A DNA stretch of 64,000 nt, taken from positions 248,001 through 312,000 of the forward strand of contig NZ_SJPM01000003.1 in assembly GCF_007859915.1 (NCBI RefSeq), written 5' to 3'. The notes beneath the pieces are model-generated. The model saw only the letters and a list, made by a program, of their open reading frames with translations, ran no database searches and had not been told where the DNA came from. The position numbers and the translations under genes were made by a program. The stretch's first letter is position 1; the number at the start of each line of letters is the position of its first letter. This DNA comes from Neorhodopirellula pilleata (GTDB lineage: Bacteria > Planctomycetota > Planctomycetia > Pirellulales > Pirellulaceae). Below, one piece after another: positions 18,828 through 27,224 of this stretch.

Positions 18828-19182
18828 CGCTACTCGCGGCAATACGGTCGTCTTTGGAGACTTCGGCATTCAGTCATTGGATGCCGGATGGATCAAAGCA
18901 ACGACGATCGAAGCCGGCCGAATCGCTGCCCAGCAATACGTTCGTGGCGAAGGAAAGCTTTATATCCGAATTTTCCCAGACAAGTCAGTTACCAGCACCC
19001 CGCTGGAAACTCGAATGGGTAAAGGTAAGGGTGAGCCGGACTTCTGGGCTGCGATTGTTAAGCCGGGAACCGTTTTATACGAACTTGGTGGTGTGACCGA
19101 ACAACAAGCAAAAGTTTGTTTCGCTCGATTAGCTAGCAAAATGCCTGTAAAGGTCCGTTTTGTAGCGCGACGCCCCGCGTAG
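18766..19182 (+). CDS. rplP: 50S ribosomal protein L16
   Basis: 138 residues starting MALMPKRVKHRKSQRGR, equivalent to the usual MLxPKR start; an ATG three codons further in (18775) is an alternative. Both starts lie inside rpsC, giving an overlap of 62 or 53 bases. L16 organises the A-site region of the large subunit. The rest is full length with the usual KMPVKVRFVAR end. Confidence 0.95.
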   Translation: MALMPKRVKHRKSQRGRIKGNATRGNTVVFGDFGIQSLDAGWIKATTIEAGRIAAQQYVRGEGKLYIRIFPDKSVTSTPLETRMGKGKGEPDFWAAIVKPGTVLYELGGVTEQQAKVCFARLASKMPVKVRFVARRPA

Positions 19183-19308
19183 CGGAGTCTGATTTTCAGT
19201 TTTGAATTAGGTTTGGTTATCCATCGCGACAGCGTGGTGCCAGGCGTTTCATTCAACCCCTCGCGACGCGTTGGGTTGTCCTTTCACTTCCTTTCGTTTG
19301 TTTGACCG

Positions 19309-19515
19309 ATGACTTCACTGACCGAACTGCACGAGATGAGCGATGAACAGCTCGAAGCGACCTGTAAAGAGGCCGCCGAGACTTTGTTTCGTTTGCGTTT
19401 TCAGTCGCAATCCGAGCGGCTCAATACGCCCAGCGAGATGCGAAAGAATCGCCGACTGATCGCGCAAATTAAAACCATCCAAACTCAACGTGAGCGTTCC
19501 GCTTCGGCGACTTAG
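19309..19515 (+). CDS. rpmC: 50S ribosomal protein L29
   Basis: 68 residues, two-helix protein with the L29 pattern (ELHEMSDEQLEATCKEAAETLFRLRFQ, KNRRLIAQIKTI). It lies near the tunnel exit with L23. A 126-bp gap without an obvious feature separates it from rplP. Confidence 0.95.
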   Translation: MTSLTELHEMSDEQLEATCKEAAETLFRLRFQSQSERLNTPSEMRKNRRLIAQIKTIQTQRERSASAT

Positions 19516-19613
19516 TTCGCCGAAGCCCGGATCGATAAGGCCGCGCGACGGCCGTCACGTTGACTGAACCCCCACATTTTCACCACACACACTTTCCTTT
19601 TTTCCGAAACGTC

Positions 19614-19967
19614 ATGCCTAAACGCGTCGTAGCCGGAGTCGTCACCAGCGACAAGATGAACAAGACGCGCCGCGTCGAGATCAATCGCGTGGTCAAGCAC
19701 CCCAAGTACAAGAAATACGTCCGTCGCCGTACGGTTTGCCATGTTCATGACGAGGCAAACGAATCGGGGATGGGTGATCGTGTCGAGATCATCGAGTCTG
19801 AACCTCTTAGCAAGCTAAAGCGATGGCGTTTGGTTCGCGTCCTCGAGAAGAGTACCGCGGTCGACGTGGTGGCTCTACGAGCGGCGCGTAAAGAAGCGCT
19901 CAACGCGGCAGAATCCGAAACCCTCGAAGCTGCTCACGCTGGTGAAACCAGCTCGGACGGCGAATAG
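19614..19967 (+). CDS. rpsQ: 30S ribosomal protein S17 with C-terminal extension
   Basis: 117 residues from the ATG at 19614 (MPKRVVAGVVTSDKMNKT), the family start; the open frame reaches back to 19560 without similarity. The OB-fold core (about 80 residues) is complete. It is followed by about 35 residues rich in Ala and Glu, ending in an acidic, probably disordered tail, longer than in E. coli. Confidence 0.95.
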   Translation: MPKRVVAGVVTSDKMNKTRRVEINRVVKHPKYKKYVRRRTVCHVHDEANESGMGDRVEIIESEPLSKLKRWRLVRVLEKSTAVDVVALRAARKEALNAAESETLEAAHAGETSSDGE

Positions 19968-20021
19968 TCGTCGCTCGGTCGAGCGTTCCAGAAATTTAAC
20001 AATTGTCGTTGAAGTAAACCA

Positions 20022-20390
20022 ATGATCCAACAAGAAACTCGTCTCGATGTGGCGGACAACACCGGTGCTCGTCAAGTGATGTGCATCAAGGTGCTTGGCG
20101 GTAGTCGTCGTCGCTTCGCCACTGTCGGCGACGTGATCGTCTGCAGTGTCAAGAGCGTCATTCCCGGAAGCGAAGTGAAGAAGAAGGCGGTTGTGCGTGC
20201 TGTCATCGTCCGCACCAAGCAACCTACCCGTCGCCCCGACGGAAGTTACATCCGGTTCGATTCCAACGCGGTCGTGTTGGTCGACAAAGACAAGAACCCA
20301 CGCGGTACGCGGATTTTCGGGGCTGTAGCCCGTGAACTGCGTGACCAGAAATTTACCAAGATCGTCAGCCTCGCCAACGAAGTGGTGTGA
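20022..20390 (+). CDS. rplN: 50S ribosomal protein L14
   Basis: 122 residues, standard length. Typical sequence ([43 protein letters not shown]). L14 forms part of bridge B8 to the small subunit and is the docking site of RsfS. Confidence 0.97.
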   Translation: MIQQETRLDVADNTGARQVMCIKVLGGSRRRFATVGDVIVCSVKSVIPGSEVKKKAVVRAVIVRTKQPTRRPDGSYIRFDSNAVVLVDKDKNPRGTRIFGAVARELRDQKFTKIVSLANEVV

Positions 20391-20480
20391 GTGGCGGTTG
20401 GCTTTTTCGATTGGCATTTGGCCGGTCGAACGAAAGCCTACTTGCCGTGTTGACTTTTTTTTACGAAACATTCCAGACTG

Positions 20481-20519
20481 ATTGGCTTTGGGCCAATCGC
20501 CAACAGCCAAACGTCAATA
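20481..20519 (+). repeat. 7-bp-phased repeat and hairpin before rplX
   Basis: Heptamers GCCAATC, GCCAACA, GCCAAAC and GTCAATA (20492-20519) end nine bases before the rplX ATG. The first pairs with the preceding ATTGGC (20481-20486) as ATTGGC-loop-GCCAAT. Similar words in the opposite sense (GTTGGC, ATTGGC, TTTGGC) lie just after rplN at about 20397-20425, so a larger stem is possible. Confidence 0.55.
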
Positions 20520-20528
20520 GTTACTACC

Positions 20529-20876
20529 ATGAAATTCCGAGTTGATGACGAAGTCATCGTGATCGCGGGTGCCGATAAGGGACACCGTGGCAAAATCATC
20601 AAGGTTGACCGTGAAGCCAATAAGGTCATCGTCGAAGGTGCCGGCAAAGTTTGGAAGCACGTTCGTCAGAGCCAAAAGAATCCGCAAGGCGGACGTTTGA
20701 ATAAAGAGATGCCGATCAGTGCGAGCAACGTGATGTTGGTCGACCCGAGCAGCGGCAAGCCGACTCGCATCGGAACCCGTTTGCTCGATAACGGTAGCAA
20801 AGAACGTTACGCCAAGAAAAGTGGCGTGACCATCAGTCAAATCTCGCCGGCTAAGCCCAGTCGAGCAAAAAAGTAG
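20529..20876 (+). CDS. rplX: 50S ribosomal protein L24
   Basis: 115 residues with the KOW motif at the N-terminus (VIVIAGADKGHRGKIIKV) and a lysine-rich C-terminus. L24 is an assembly initiator of the 50S subunit. The gap to rplN is 138 bp and contains the repeat described at 20481-20519. Confidence 0.96.
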   Translation: MKFRVDDEVIVIAGADKGHRGKIIKVDREANKVIVEGAGKVWKHVRQSQKNPQGGRLNKEMPISASNVMLVDPSSGKPTRIGTRLLDNGSKERYAKKSGVTISQISPAKPSRAKK

Positions 20877-20968
20877 TCACTTCCCAACATCGGTGATTCC
20901 TTGGTCTCCGCAAAATCCGGACACCACTAACCTCCCACAACCATCCGATCGACGGCACGTCGCCCACC

Positions 20969-21553
20969 ATGTCCAACGAAATCCCTCGCCTACAAGCCCG
21001 ATACCAGGATCAAATCCGTGCGGCGCTGAAGGAACAGTTCAGTTACTCTAATCCGCATCAGATTCCCGAGTTGAAGAAGATCTCGCTCAACATGGGTGTT
21101 GGTGCGGCGGTCGGTGACAAAAAGATTCTCGATCTCGCGTTCGATGCGATGACCCAGATCACCGGCCAAAAGCCGGTCACGACGATCGCACGACAGTCGG
21201 TTGCCGGGTTCCGTTTGCGTGAGGGAATGCCGATCGGTTGCATGGTGACCCTGCGTCGCCAACGGATGTACGAGTTTTTAGATCGTTTGATCTCGGTCGT
21301 GCTTCCTCGGGTGCGTGACTTTCGTGGGATCAATCGCTACGCCTTCGATGGCAATGGCAATTACACATTGGGTTTGACCGAACAATTGGTTTTCCCCGAG
21401 TTGAATCCTGATAAGTTTACCCGTCCCCAAGGCATGAACATCAGCTTCGTGACGACGGCGACGACCAATGACGAGGCCCGTGCCTTGCTCCTAGAATTCG
21501 GAATGCCTTTCAAGGCACCTAAAGAAAAGAAAGAAGCAGCAGCGGCCGTTTAA
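20969..21553 (+). CDS. rplE: 50S ribosomal protein L5
   Basis: 194 residues. L5 features: PELKKISLNMGVG, the GVTLR-like segment replaced by GCMVTLRRQRMYEFLDRL, and RDFRGI. L5 binds 5S rRNA with L18 and L25. The last residues are a short Lys/Ala-rich extension. Confidence 0.96.
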   Translation: MSNEIPRLQARYQDQIRAALKEQFSYSNPHQIPELKKISLNMGVGAAVGDKKILDLAFDAMTQITGQKPVTTIARQSVAGFRLREGMPIGCMVTLRRQRMYEFLDRLISVVLPRVRDFRGINRYAFDGNGNYTLGLTEQLVFPELNPDKFTRPQGMNISFVTTATTNDEARALLLEFGMPFKAPKEKKEAAAAV

Positions 21554-21701
21554 AGCCACGCTGATTTTCAATCGTCCAGCCGAGCGTAGTTCGTTCGGCT
21601 TTACCGACGAACCACGTTTGACTTAAAACTGCCGTTCGTTTTCATCACCGTTTCGTTTCCCAGATGGGCACAAGCCCGCTCCGTCCACCGCAGGTCCTTT
21701 C

Positions 21702-21887
21702 GTGGCAAGCAAGTCCAAAATCGCCAAGGCGAGTCGAACGCCAAAGTTTTCCACACGGAAAGAAAATCGATGCAACTATTGTGGTCGACCGCGCTCGGTC
21801 TATCGCAAGTTCGGTTTGTGCCGAATTTGTTTCCGTCTCAATGCGAATGCCGGGTTGATTCCGGGTGTCCGTAAGGCCAGTTGGTGA
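21702..21887 (+). CDS. rpsZ: 30S ribosomal protein S14, zinc (type Z) form
   Basis: 61 residues from a GTG start. It is the short zinc-ribbon type with all four ligands (Cys24, Cys27, Cys40, Cys43 in CNYC and CRIC), not the long C-minus form. It ends in the conserved [11 protein letters not shown]. Zinc-containing S14 is the version used when zinc is plentiful; no zinc-free paralogue is in the window. Confidence 0.96.
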   Translation: MASKSKIAKASRTPKFSTRKENRCNYCGRPRSVYRKFGLCRICFRLNANAGLIPGVRKASW

Positions 21888-21918
21888 TTTTGAAAACGAT
21901 ATTAGGGAACCCTCGACC

Positions 21919-22314
21919 ATGATGACTGACCCAATCGCCGACATGCTCACTCGTATCCGCAATGCGGTTAGCGTGGAACGGCCTTATGTAGATATCCCCG
22001 CCAGCCGCGTGAAGCGTGGATTGGCCGACGTCCTGAAGCGTGAAGGCTTCATTTGGGACTGGAAGGAAGAAGATACCGAACCTGTGAAGACCCTTCGCTT
22101 GGAACTCAAGTACGGGCCCAACGGTGAACGTGTGATTCAAACGATCAAACGAATCAGCAAGCCGGGACGTCGACTTTATTCCCGTAGCAAAGAACTCAAG
22201 CCCGTCTTAGGCGGTCTCGGTATTCGCATCATCAGCACTTCGAAAGGCGTGGTCAGCGATCGAGAAGCTCGGCGTGATAAGATCGGCGGCGAAGTGCTCT
22301 GCGAAGTGTCCTAG
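21919..22314 (+). CDS. rpsH: 30S ribosomal protein S8
   Basis: 131 residues from the ATG at 21919 (MMTDPIADMLTRIRNA); an ATG three bases later is equally possible, and the longer frame from 21865 lacks similarity. C-terminal SxSKGxxxDxEAR motif is present (STSKGVVSDREARRDKIGGEVLCEV). In E. coli S8 represses the spc operon by binding near rplE. Confidence 0.96.
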   Translation: MMTDPIADMLTRIRNAVSVERPYVDIPASRVKRGLADVLKREGFIWDWKEEDTEPVKTLRLELKYGPNGERVIQTIKRISKPGRRLYSRSKELKPVLGGLGIRIISTSKGVVSDREARRDKIGGEVLCEVS

Positions 22315-22330
22315 TCGCCGGTATCAATTG

Positions 22331-22363
22331 CAATCGTAGCCCGACGCGTCAGCGAGGGATTTC
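22331..22363. repeat. Single arm of palindromic repeat family A
   Basis: The stretch CAATCGTAGCCCGACGCGTC and the following AGCGAGGGATTTCAC match one arm of the palindromes at 26325, 45111 and 55797. It lies between rpsH and rplF, inside an otherwise essential operon. Confidence 0.6.
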
Positions 22364-22398
22364 ACCTAACCCGTTCAATTTTTTAGTAAAAACAAGCC

Positions 22399-22944
22399 AT
22401 GAGCCGCATCGGTAAAAAGCCCGTCGCGATTCCCGCCGGCGTGACGATCACCATCCAGGATCGCGCGATCGATGTGGAAGGCCCCAAAGGCAAATTGTCA
22501 TTCACCCACCGCCCCGAGGTTATTGTCGAGGTCGCTGAAGATGGCAAGGAAGTTGCCGTCTCCCGTCAAGACGATGCGAGAACCGCTCGAGAACTACACG
22601 GATTGACCCGGGCGGTCGTTGCCAACATGATTGTCGGTGTAACTCAGGGGTATGAAAAGAAACTCGAGATCGTCGGCGTCGGTTACCTTGCGGCAATCAA
22701 TGGCGACACGTTGCAATTGCGCGTCGGGTATGCCAACGAACTGCACCGCAAGATCCCATCGGAATTGACGGTCACCTGCCCCGACCAAACACACGTTGTG
22801 ATTCAGGGTTGTGACAAACAAAAAGTCGGACAGTTTGCCGCCGACATTCGATCGCTCCGCAAGCCAGAACCCTACAAGGGCAAGGGCGTTCGATACCAGG
22901 GCGAATACGTCAAGATCAAGCCAGGCAAGTCGGCGACCAAGTAG
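22399..22944 (+). CDS. rplF: 50S ribosomal protein L6
   Basis: 181 residues with two tandem L6 domains. Recognisable: MSRIGKKPVAIPAGV, the second-domain GVGYLAAINGDTLQLRVGYAN, and the C-terminal PEPYKGKGVRYQGEYV signature. L6 sits near the GTPase centre by the sarcin-ricin loop. Confidence 0.97.
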   Translation: MSRIGKKPVAIPAGVTITIQDRAIDVEGPKGKLSFTHRPEVIVEVAEDGKEVAVSRQDDARTARELHGLTRAVVANMIVGVTQGYEKKLEIVGVGYLAAINGDTLQLRVGYANELHRKIPSELTVTCPDQTHVVIQGCDKQKVGQFAADIRSLRKPEPYKGKGVRYQGEYVKIKPGKSATK

Positions 22945-23057
22945 TCGACGATTCATCGATCGGTGTTCAGCCGATCGTCAATCACACAAGTTTACCACAC
23001 CACCATTTCGGGAGCGGCTTGTTCAAGCAGCCTGCATCCCTCCCAGCGGTTATCGTT

Positions 23058-23426
23058 ATGGACAAGAACAAGAAACTTCAAAGCAAACGCCTGCGTCGTC
23101 GTCGCAGCGTGCGCAACAAATTGCGTGGGGATGCCAGCCAGCCACGGCTGTGTATTCACCGCTCGCTCAAGCACTTCGCTTGCCAAGTCGTCGATGACGA
23201 CCAGGGCAGGACGCTCGTCGCCGCAAGCACTCGCGATAAAGAAATTCGTGACCAATTGCAGCACGGCGGGAACTGTGACGCGGCCGCTCTGGTTGGTAAG
23301 ATGGTCGCTCAAAAGGCGGTTGAAGCGGGAATCACTTTGGCGAAGCTGGATCGTGGTCACAACAAGTATCACGGTCGCGTCAAGGCGTTCGCCGATGCGG
23401 CACGCGAAGCCGGTCTTCAGTTCTAG
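23058..23426 (+). CDS. rplR: 50S ribosomal protein L18
   Basis: 122 residues from the ATG at 23058 (MDKNKKLQSKRLRRRRSVR). The open frame extends to 23019 without family support. Conserved KxxYHGRVKAFADAAREAGL at the C-terminus. L18 binds 5S rRNA together with L5. Confidence 0.96.
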   Translation: MDKNKKLQSKRLRRRRSVRNKLRGDASQPRLCIHRSLKHFACQVVDDDQGRTLVAASTRDKEIRDQLQHGGNCDAAALVGKMVAQKAVEAGITLAKLDRGHNKYHGRVKAFADAAREAGLQF

Positions 23427-23481
23427 TCTCCTCCCAAACCTACACAATCACTGCAATCCCTCACGCAGATAAGTTGAATTC

Positions 23482-24012
23482 ATGAGTACCGGTCGCAACA
23501 AACGAAACAAGAACGAAGAGCCAGGCTTGCCCAGCGACCTGCTCGATCGCGTCGTGAAGATCAAACGATGTGCCGCCGTGGTCAAGGGCGGACGTCGTTT
23601 TAGTTTCGCCGCAATGGTCGTCGTTGGTAATGGCAACGGCCAGGTCGGTTGGGGCTACGGCAAAGCCAACGAAGTCCCTCCGAGCGTTCAGAAAGCTCAA
23701 AAGCAGGCTTCACGCAGCATGGTCCATGTGCCATTGGTTCATGGCACCATCCCTCACCAAGTTTGGGGACATTTCGGCGCGGCCAAGGTTTTGTTGATTC
23801 CGGCTGGTGCCGGTACCGGTATCATCGCCGGGCAAGCCGTCCGTGCGGTTTGCGAAGCCTGTGGCATCCACGACATTTTGACCAAGTCCTACGGAACAAA
23901 CAATCCCGTAACGTTAGTCAAGGCGACTCTCGACGCGATGAGCAAGTTGCGAACCCGTGAGGAAATCGCCGCCCTTCGCGGTCTCAACGTCGAAGACCTT
24001 ATCGAAGTTTAA
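23482..24012 (+). CDS. rpsE: 30S ribosomal protein S5
   Basis: 176 residues. The S5 double-stranded-RNA-binding-like domain is clear (RVVKIKRCAAVVKGGRRFSF, GNGNGQVGWGYGKANEVP), followed by the GTGIIAGQAVRAVCEACG domain. S5 influences decoding accuracy. In most bacteria rpmD (L30) follows; here only 106 bp separate rpsE and rplO, too little for it. Confidence 0.97.
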   Translation: MSTGRNKRNKNEEPGLPSDLLDRVVKIKRCAAVVKGGRRFSFAAMVVVGNGNGQVGWGYGKANEVPPSVQKAQKQASRSMVHVPLVHGTIPHQVWGHFGAAKVLLIPAGAGTGIIAGQAVRAVCEACGIHDILTKSYGTNNPVTLVKATLDAMSKLRTREEIAALRGLNVEDLIEV

Positions 24013-24118
24013 CCAAACAACGCGGAGCTCATTTTGAGTTTCGCTACCCGCCGCCCTCTTTCGAGTTTCGCTGCGGTTTTAATCTGATCTGTCATCTGAA
24101 TATTGAAAATATCACGTC

Positions 24119-24613
24119 ATGCAACTCAACGACGTCCATCGCGGGATTACCAAACACCGCCCACGCAAACGTATCGGTCGCGGTCCAGGTAGTGGCACCG
24201 GCAAAACCGCCGGTCGTGGTCACAAGGGACATAAAAGCCGCAGCGGTTACAGCCGCAAGCCCAATTTCCAGGGCGGTGCGATGCCGATGTTCCGCCGCAT
24301 TCCCAAACGCGGTTTCAACAACAAGTTTTCCACCGACGTGTTTGCGGTCAACGTTAGCCGCTTGAGCGAGGCTTTCGAGGACGGTGATACGGTGACCTTG
24401 GAAGCACTTTCGTCGCGTAACTTGGCGAAAGGCCGGTTCGACGAAGTTAAAATCTTGGGCGATGGCGAGATTACTAAGAAGTTAACTGTACAAGCTCATC
24501 GCTTCAGCAAGTCTGCCGAAGAGAAGATTACTGCGGCCGGTGGGACGGTCGAGAAACTGCAAGCCAAACGCACGCCGGATGAACGTGTCGCTGCCTTGAA
24601 GGCCGCTGAGTAG
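24119..24613 (+). CDS. rplO: 50S ribosomal protein L15
   Basis: 164 residues with the Gly/Arg-rich N-terminal extension of L15 ([22 protein letters not shown]) and the folded C-terminal domain. Last ribosomal gene of the run; a strong terminator follows. L15 is a late assembly protein. Confidence 0.96.
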   Translation: MQLNDVHRGITKHRPRKRIGRGPGSGTGKTAGRGHKGHKSRSGYSRKPNFQGGAMPMFRRIPKRGFNNKFSTDVFAVNVSRLSEAFEDGDTVTLEALSSRNLAKGRFDEVKILGDGEITKKLTVQAHRFSKSAEEKITAAGGTVEKLQAKRTPDERVAALKAAE

Positions 24614-24705
24614 TTCAAACCGGGTGCCGGAGTCGCAAGACGCCAGAGTTGTCCTAAACTCTTGCGAGCCCAGATGACAAATAGCGAGCTCAGCTCTCAC
24701 GAATG

Positions 24706-24737
24706 AAGAACAGGTCCCCACGCCTGTTCTTTTTTTT
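24706..24737 (+). terminator. Rho-independent terminator after rplO
   Basis: A perfect 9-bp stem, AAGAACAGG with CCTGTTCTT, encloses an 8-base loop and is followed by eight T on the + strand. It separates the rpsJ-rplO unit from secY, which must then have its own promoter in 24738-24843. In E. coli secY is inside the spc operon, so this is a split. Confidence 0.88.
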
Positions 24738-24843
24738 CGCATTCACAACTTAACCAATTCCCTCTCGTGGTAAGTCGCTCGGATCGTTAAACTCCGGCGG
24801 TCAATTTCTTACCACTTTGTACTGATCGAAGACGGACGGATCG

Positions 24844-26238
24844 ATGTTAGAAAAGCTCCGAGTCATTTTCTCGATTCCCGAGTTGCGCAAGAAGGTGATG
24901 CTGACCATCGGCTTGCTTGCGGTCTATCGGATCGGGTTTCACATCCCGTTGCCGATGATTGCAACCAATCTCGAAGACGCCGCCGGCAGCGGTGCGGCCG
25001 ATTTCTTCGAACGGGTCAGCGTCTTTGCCGCGTCGGATTTGCGACAAGCGACGATCTTCGGGCTGGGAATCATGCCGTATATCTCCGCGTCGATCATCTT
25101 CCAGCTCTTGGGTAGCGTTTACAAACCGCTTGAACAACTCAAAAAGGAAGGCGAAGCCGGGCGAAAGAAACTCAACGAGTACACCCGCTATCTGACCGTC
25201 GTGATTTGCTTGGTACAAAGTTACATGTACCTGAAGTTCATGCTGATGTCCGGCGGTGGTGGCCAAAGCAATATCAACCCGAACTTCATGAACGCAGACC
25301 AAGAGCTGTACTTCGGTTGGCAGATCGTTGCCGTTTTGGTGATGACCACGGGCACGGTGTTCCTGATGTGGCTCGGCGAGCAGATCGATGAATATGGAAT
25401 CGGCAACGGAATTAGTTTGCTGATCATGGCTGGTATCCTCGCGCAAATGCCCAAGGCGTTATACGAACTCGTCCTTGGAATGAAGCCCGAGTTGACCGGA
25501 TTGGCGAAAGGTCAGGTTGGCATCGAGACCCTGATCATCTTGGTCGTGTTGTTTGTGGTGGTCGTCTTCGGCGTGGTGTTCATTACATTAGGCCAACGGA
25601 AGATTCCGACTCAGTCGGCTAAGTTCACTCGCGGTCGACGTGTCTACGGTGGCACTCGTCAACACTTGCCGCTTCGAATTAACCAAGCCGGCGTGATGCC
25701 GATCATTTTTGCTAGCAGCTTGCTAATGATCCCGGGTGTGTTCTTCGGTTTCTTGGCGGGTTACTTCCCCTCTGACGGAACGTTGTTTCGCGGTTTGAAT
25801 TTGGTCAGCTTGACGATGAGTGATCAATCGTCGTACTTCTTTAATCTGCTCTACGTCGCGTTGATTTTCTTCTTCTGTTATTTCTGGACGGCGATCACGT
25901 TCAATCCGAAGGAGATGAGCGACAATTTGAAAGAGAGTGGCACGTTCATCCCCGGCCACCGCCCTGGTCGCCGAACGACGGATTATCTCGAAAAGGTGAT
26001 GGTACGAATCACCTATGTCGGAGCCGCGTTCTTGGGGTTGATCGCGATCGTTCCGACGATCGTCTATGGTTCGCTTGGTGTGCCGTACTCGATCGCTGGT
26101 TTTTACGGAGGCACCGGATTGCTGATCGCGGTAAGTGTCGCATTCGACTTGGTCCAGAAGATCGACAGCCACTTGGTGATGCGAAACTACCGTGGCTTGC
26201 TCGAAGGTGCCGGTGGCGGCACGGCTCCGGTCGTCTAG
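24844..26238 (+). CDS. secY: Preprotein translocase subunit SecY
   Basis: 464 residues, near the usual 440, with ten hydrophobic segments. Family landmarks: the N-terminal FSIPELRKKVMLTIGLLAVYRIG, the plug-region GLGIMPYISASIIFQLL, and GMIPIIFASS-like GVMPIIFASSLLMIP. It forms the protein-conducting channel with SecE and SecG. It follows the rplO terminator and precedes adk, a common secY-adk neighbourhood, though 312 bp of repeats lie between them. Confidence 0.97.
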   Translation: MLEKLRVIFSIPELRKKVMLTIGLLAVYRIGFHIPLPMIATNLEDAAGSGAADFFERVSVFAASDLRQATIFGLGIMPYISASIIFQLLGSVYKPLEQLKKEGEAGRKKLNEYTRYLTVVICLVQSYMYLKFMLMSGGGGQSNINPNFMNADQELYFGWQIVAVLVMTTGTVFLMWLGEQIDEYGIGNGISLLIMAGILAQMPKALYELVLGMKPELTGLAKGQVGIETLIILVVLFVVVVFGVVFITLGQRKIPTQSAKFTRGRRVYGGTRQHLPLRINQAGVMPIIFASSLLMIPGVFFGFLAGYFPSDGTLFRGLNLVSLTMSDQSSYFFNLLYVALIFFFCYFWTAITFNPKEMSDNLKESGTFIPGHRPGRRTTDYLEKVMVRITYVGAAFLGLIAIVPTIVYGSLGVPYSIAGFYGGTGLLIAVSVAFDLVQKIDSHLVMRNYRGLLEGAGGGTAPVV

Positions 26239-26550
26239 CGATCGGTTCCGATTCGAATTTAGGATTAGCCGCAGAACGCTAGCGTGCTGTTGATTGAGTG
26301 AGCCGCCGACGCTAGCGCGTTATTGATTTAATCGTAACCCGACGCGTGAGCGAGGGATTGAACGCCATTAAATCATTTGTAGGTATCCCTCGCTCACGCT
26401 TCGGGTTACGATGCAAACTAAATCAACAGCCCGCTAGCGCCATCGGCTGACAAAAACCGACGAACGCACTTGATCAACGCGCCGCACTGGTTTGATAGGA
26501 AATGCTCGCACTGATGAGTGACGGAGAGCCAGCTTGATTGACAACGTCCC
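26239..26550. repeat. Nested palindromic repeat between secY and adk (family A)
   Basis: The spacer is mostly an imperfect nested palindrome. Inner arms: 26325-26359 (ATCGTAACCCGACGCGTGAG then CGAGGGATT) and 26385-26424 (ATCCCTCGCTCACGCTTCGG then GTTACGAT). Outer arms: AACGCTAGCGTGCTGTTGAT (26276 on) and AATCAACAGCCCGCTAGCG (26421-26439). The word GTTGATTGAGTGAGCCG at about 26290 recurs at 36339 as GTTGATTCAGTGAGCCG. No gene is present. A near-identical copy of the inner part lies at 55797-55896. Confidence 0.8.
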
Positions 26551-27165
26551 ATGAAAATCGTTTTCATCGGTCCTCCAGGTGCCGGGAAGGGAACCCAGTG
26601 TCAGTTCCTCGCAGCTCAATTCGGGATACCGCATGTCGGCACTGGCGAGATGTTGCGACAGTTGCAGGGAGCTCCGGCTCCGATGGTTCACTCCCAGATC
26701 AATCGTGGCCACTTCGCACCCGATGATTTCGTATTGGAAATGATCGGAGCTCGGTTAGCGGAGCCTGATTGCGAGCCTGGTTATTTGCTCGATGGTTTTC
26801 CTCGGACCCTCGTTCAAGCCGAGGCGTTCGATCGCATGCTCGAAGCTCAATCGCATCGCCTTGACCACGTGATTCATTTGCAGGTTGAACCGGATGAACT
26901 CGTCCGTCGATTGGCTCAGCGGCAAGTTACCGGCGAGAGAAGCGACGATTCGGCTGAGTTCATTCGCGAACGATTCGTCATCTACGCCGATCGCACGCGA
27001 CCTTTGTTGGACTACTACGACCGGCAAGCATTGGTCCGTCCGGTTGATGGTATGGGAGGCCCCAAAGAAGTGTTCGAGAATCTGTTGAGGGCCATCCGCA
27101 CTGGGGAAGCTCACCTTGGATCTTCACTATCGACGTCGCTACCCCCTTCACTACCCGATGCGTGA
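26551..27165 (+). CDS. adk: Adenylate kinase
   Basis: 204 residues. P-loop GPPGAGKGTQ near the N-terminus, NMP-binding region (VGTGEMLRQ, GYLLDGFPRTL) and the short-type LID around RQVTGERSDDSAEFIRERF with no zinc cysteines. It interconverts ATP, ADP and AMP in the cytoplasm. The C-terminal about 20 residues (Ser/Leu/Pro-rich) exceed the usual fold and are probably flexible. Confidence 0.95.
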   Translation: MKIVFIGPPGAGKGTQCQFLAAQFGIPHVGTGEMLRQLQGAPAPMVHSQINRGHFAPDDFVLEMIGARLAEPDCEPGYLLDGFPRTLVQAEAFDRMLEAQSHRLDHVIHLQVEPDELVRRLAQRQVTGERSDDSAEFIRERFVIYADRTRPLLDYYDRQALVRPVDGMGGPKEVFENLLRAIRTGEAHLGSSLSTSLPPSLPDA

Positions 27166-27224
27166 TAGGGTGTTGATTGAGTGTATGCCACAGCAAAGGA
27201 CTGATCGAATCAATCCTCGCTCGA

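Noticed and set aside
18102..18869. 255-codon minus-strand frame opposite rpsC
   Set aside because: It covers rpsC and part of rplP, both certain ribosomal genes; no function is visible.
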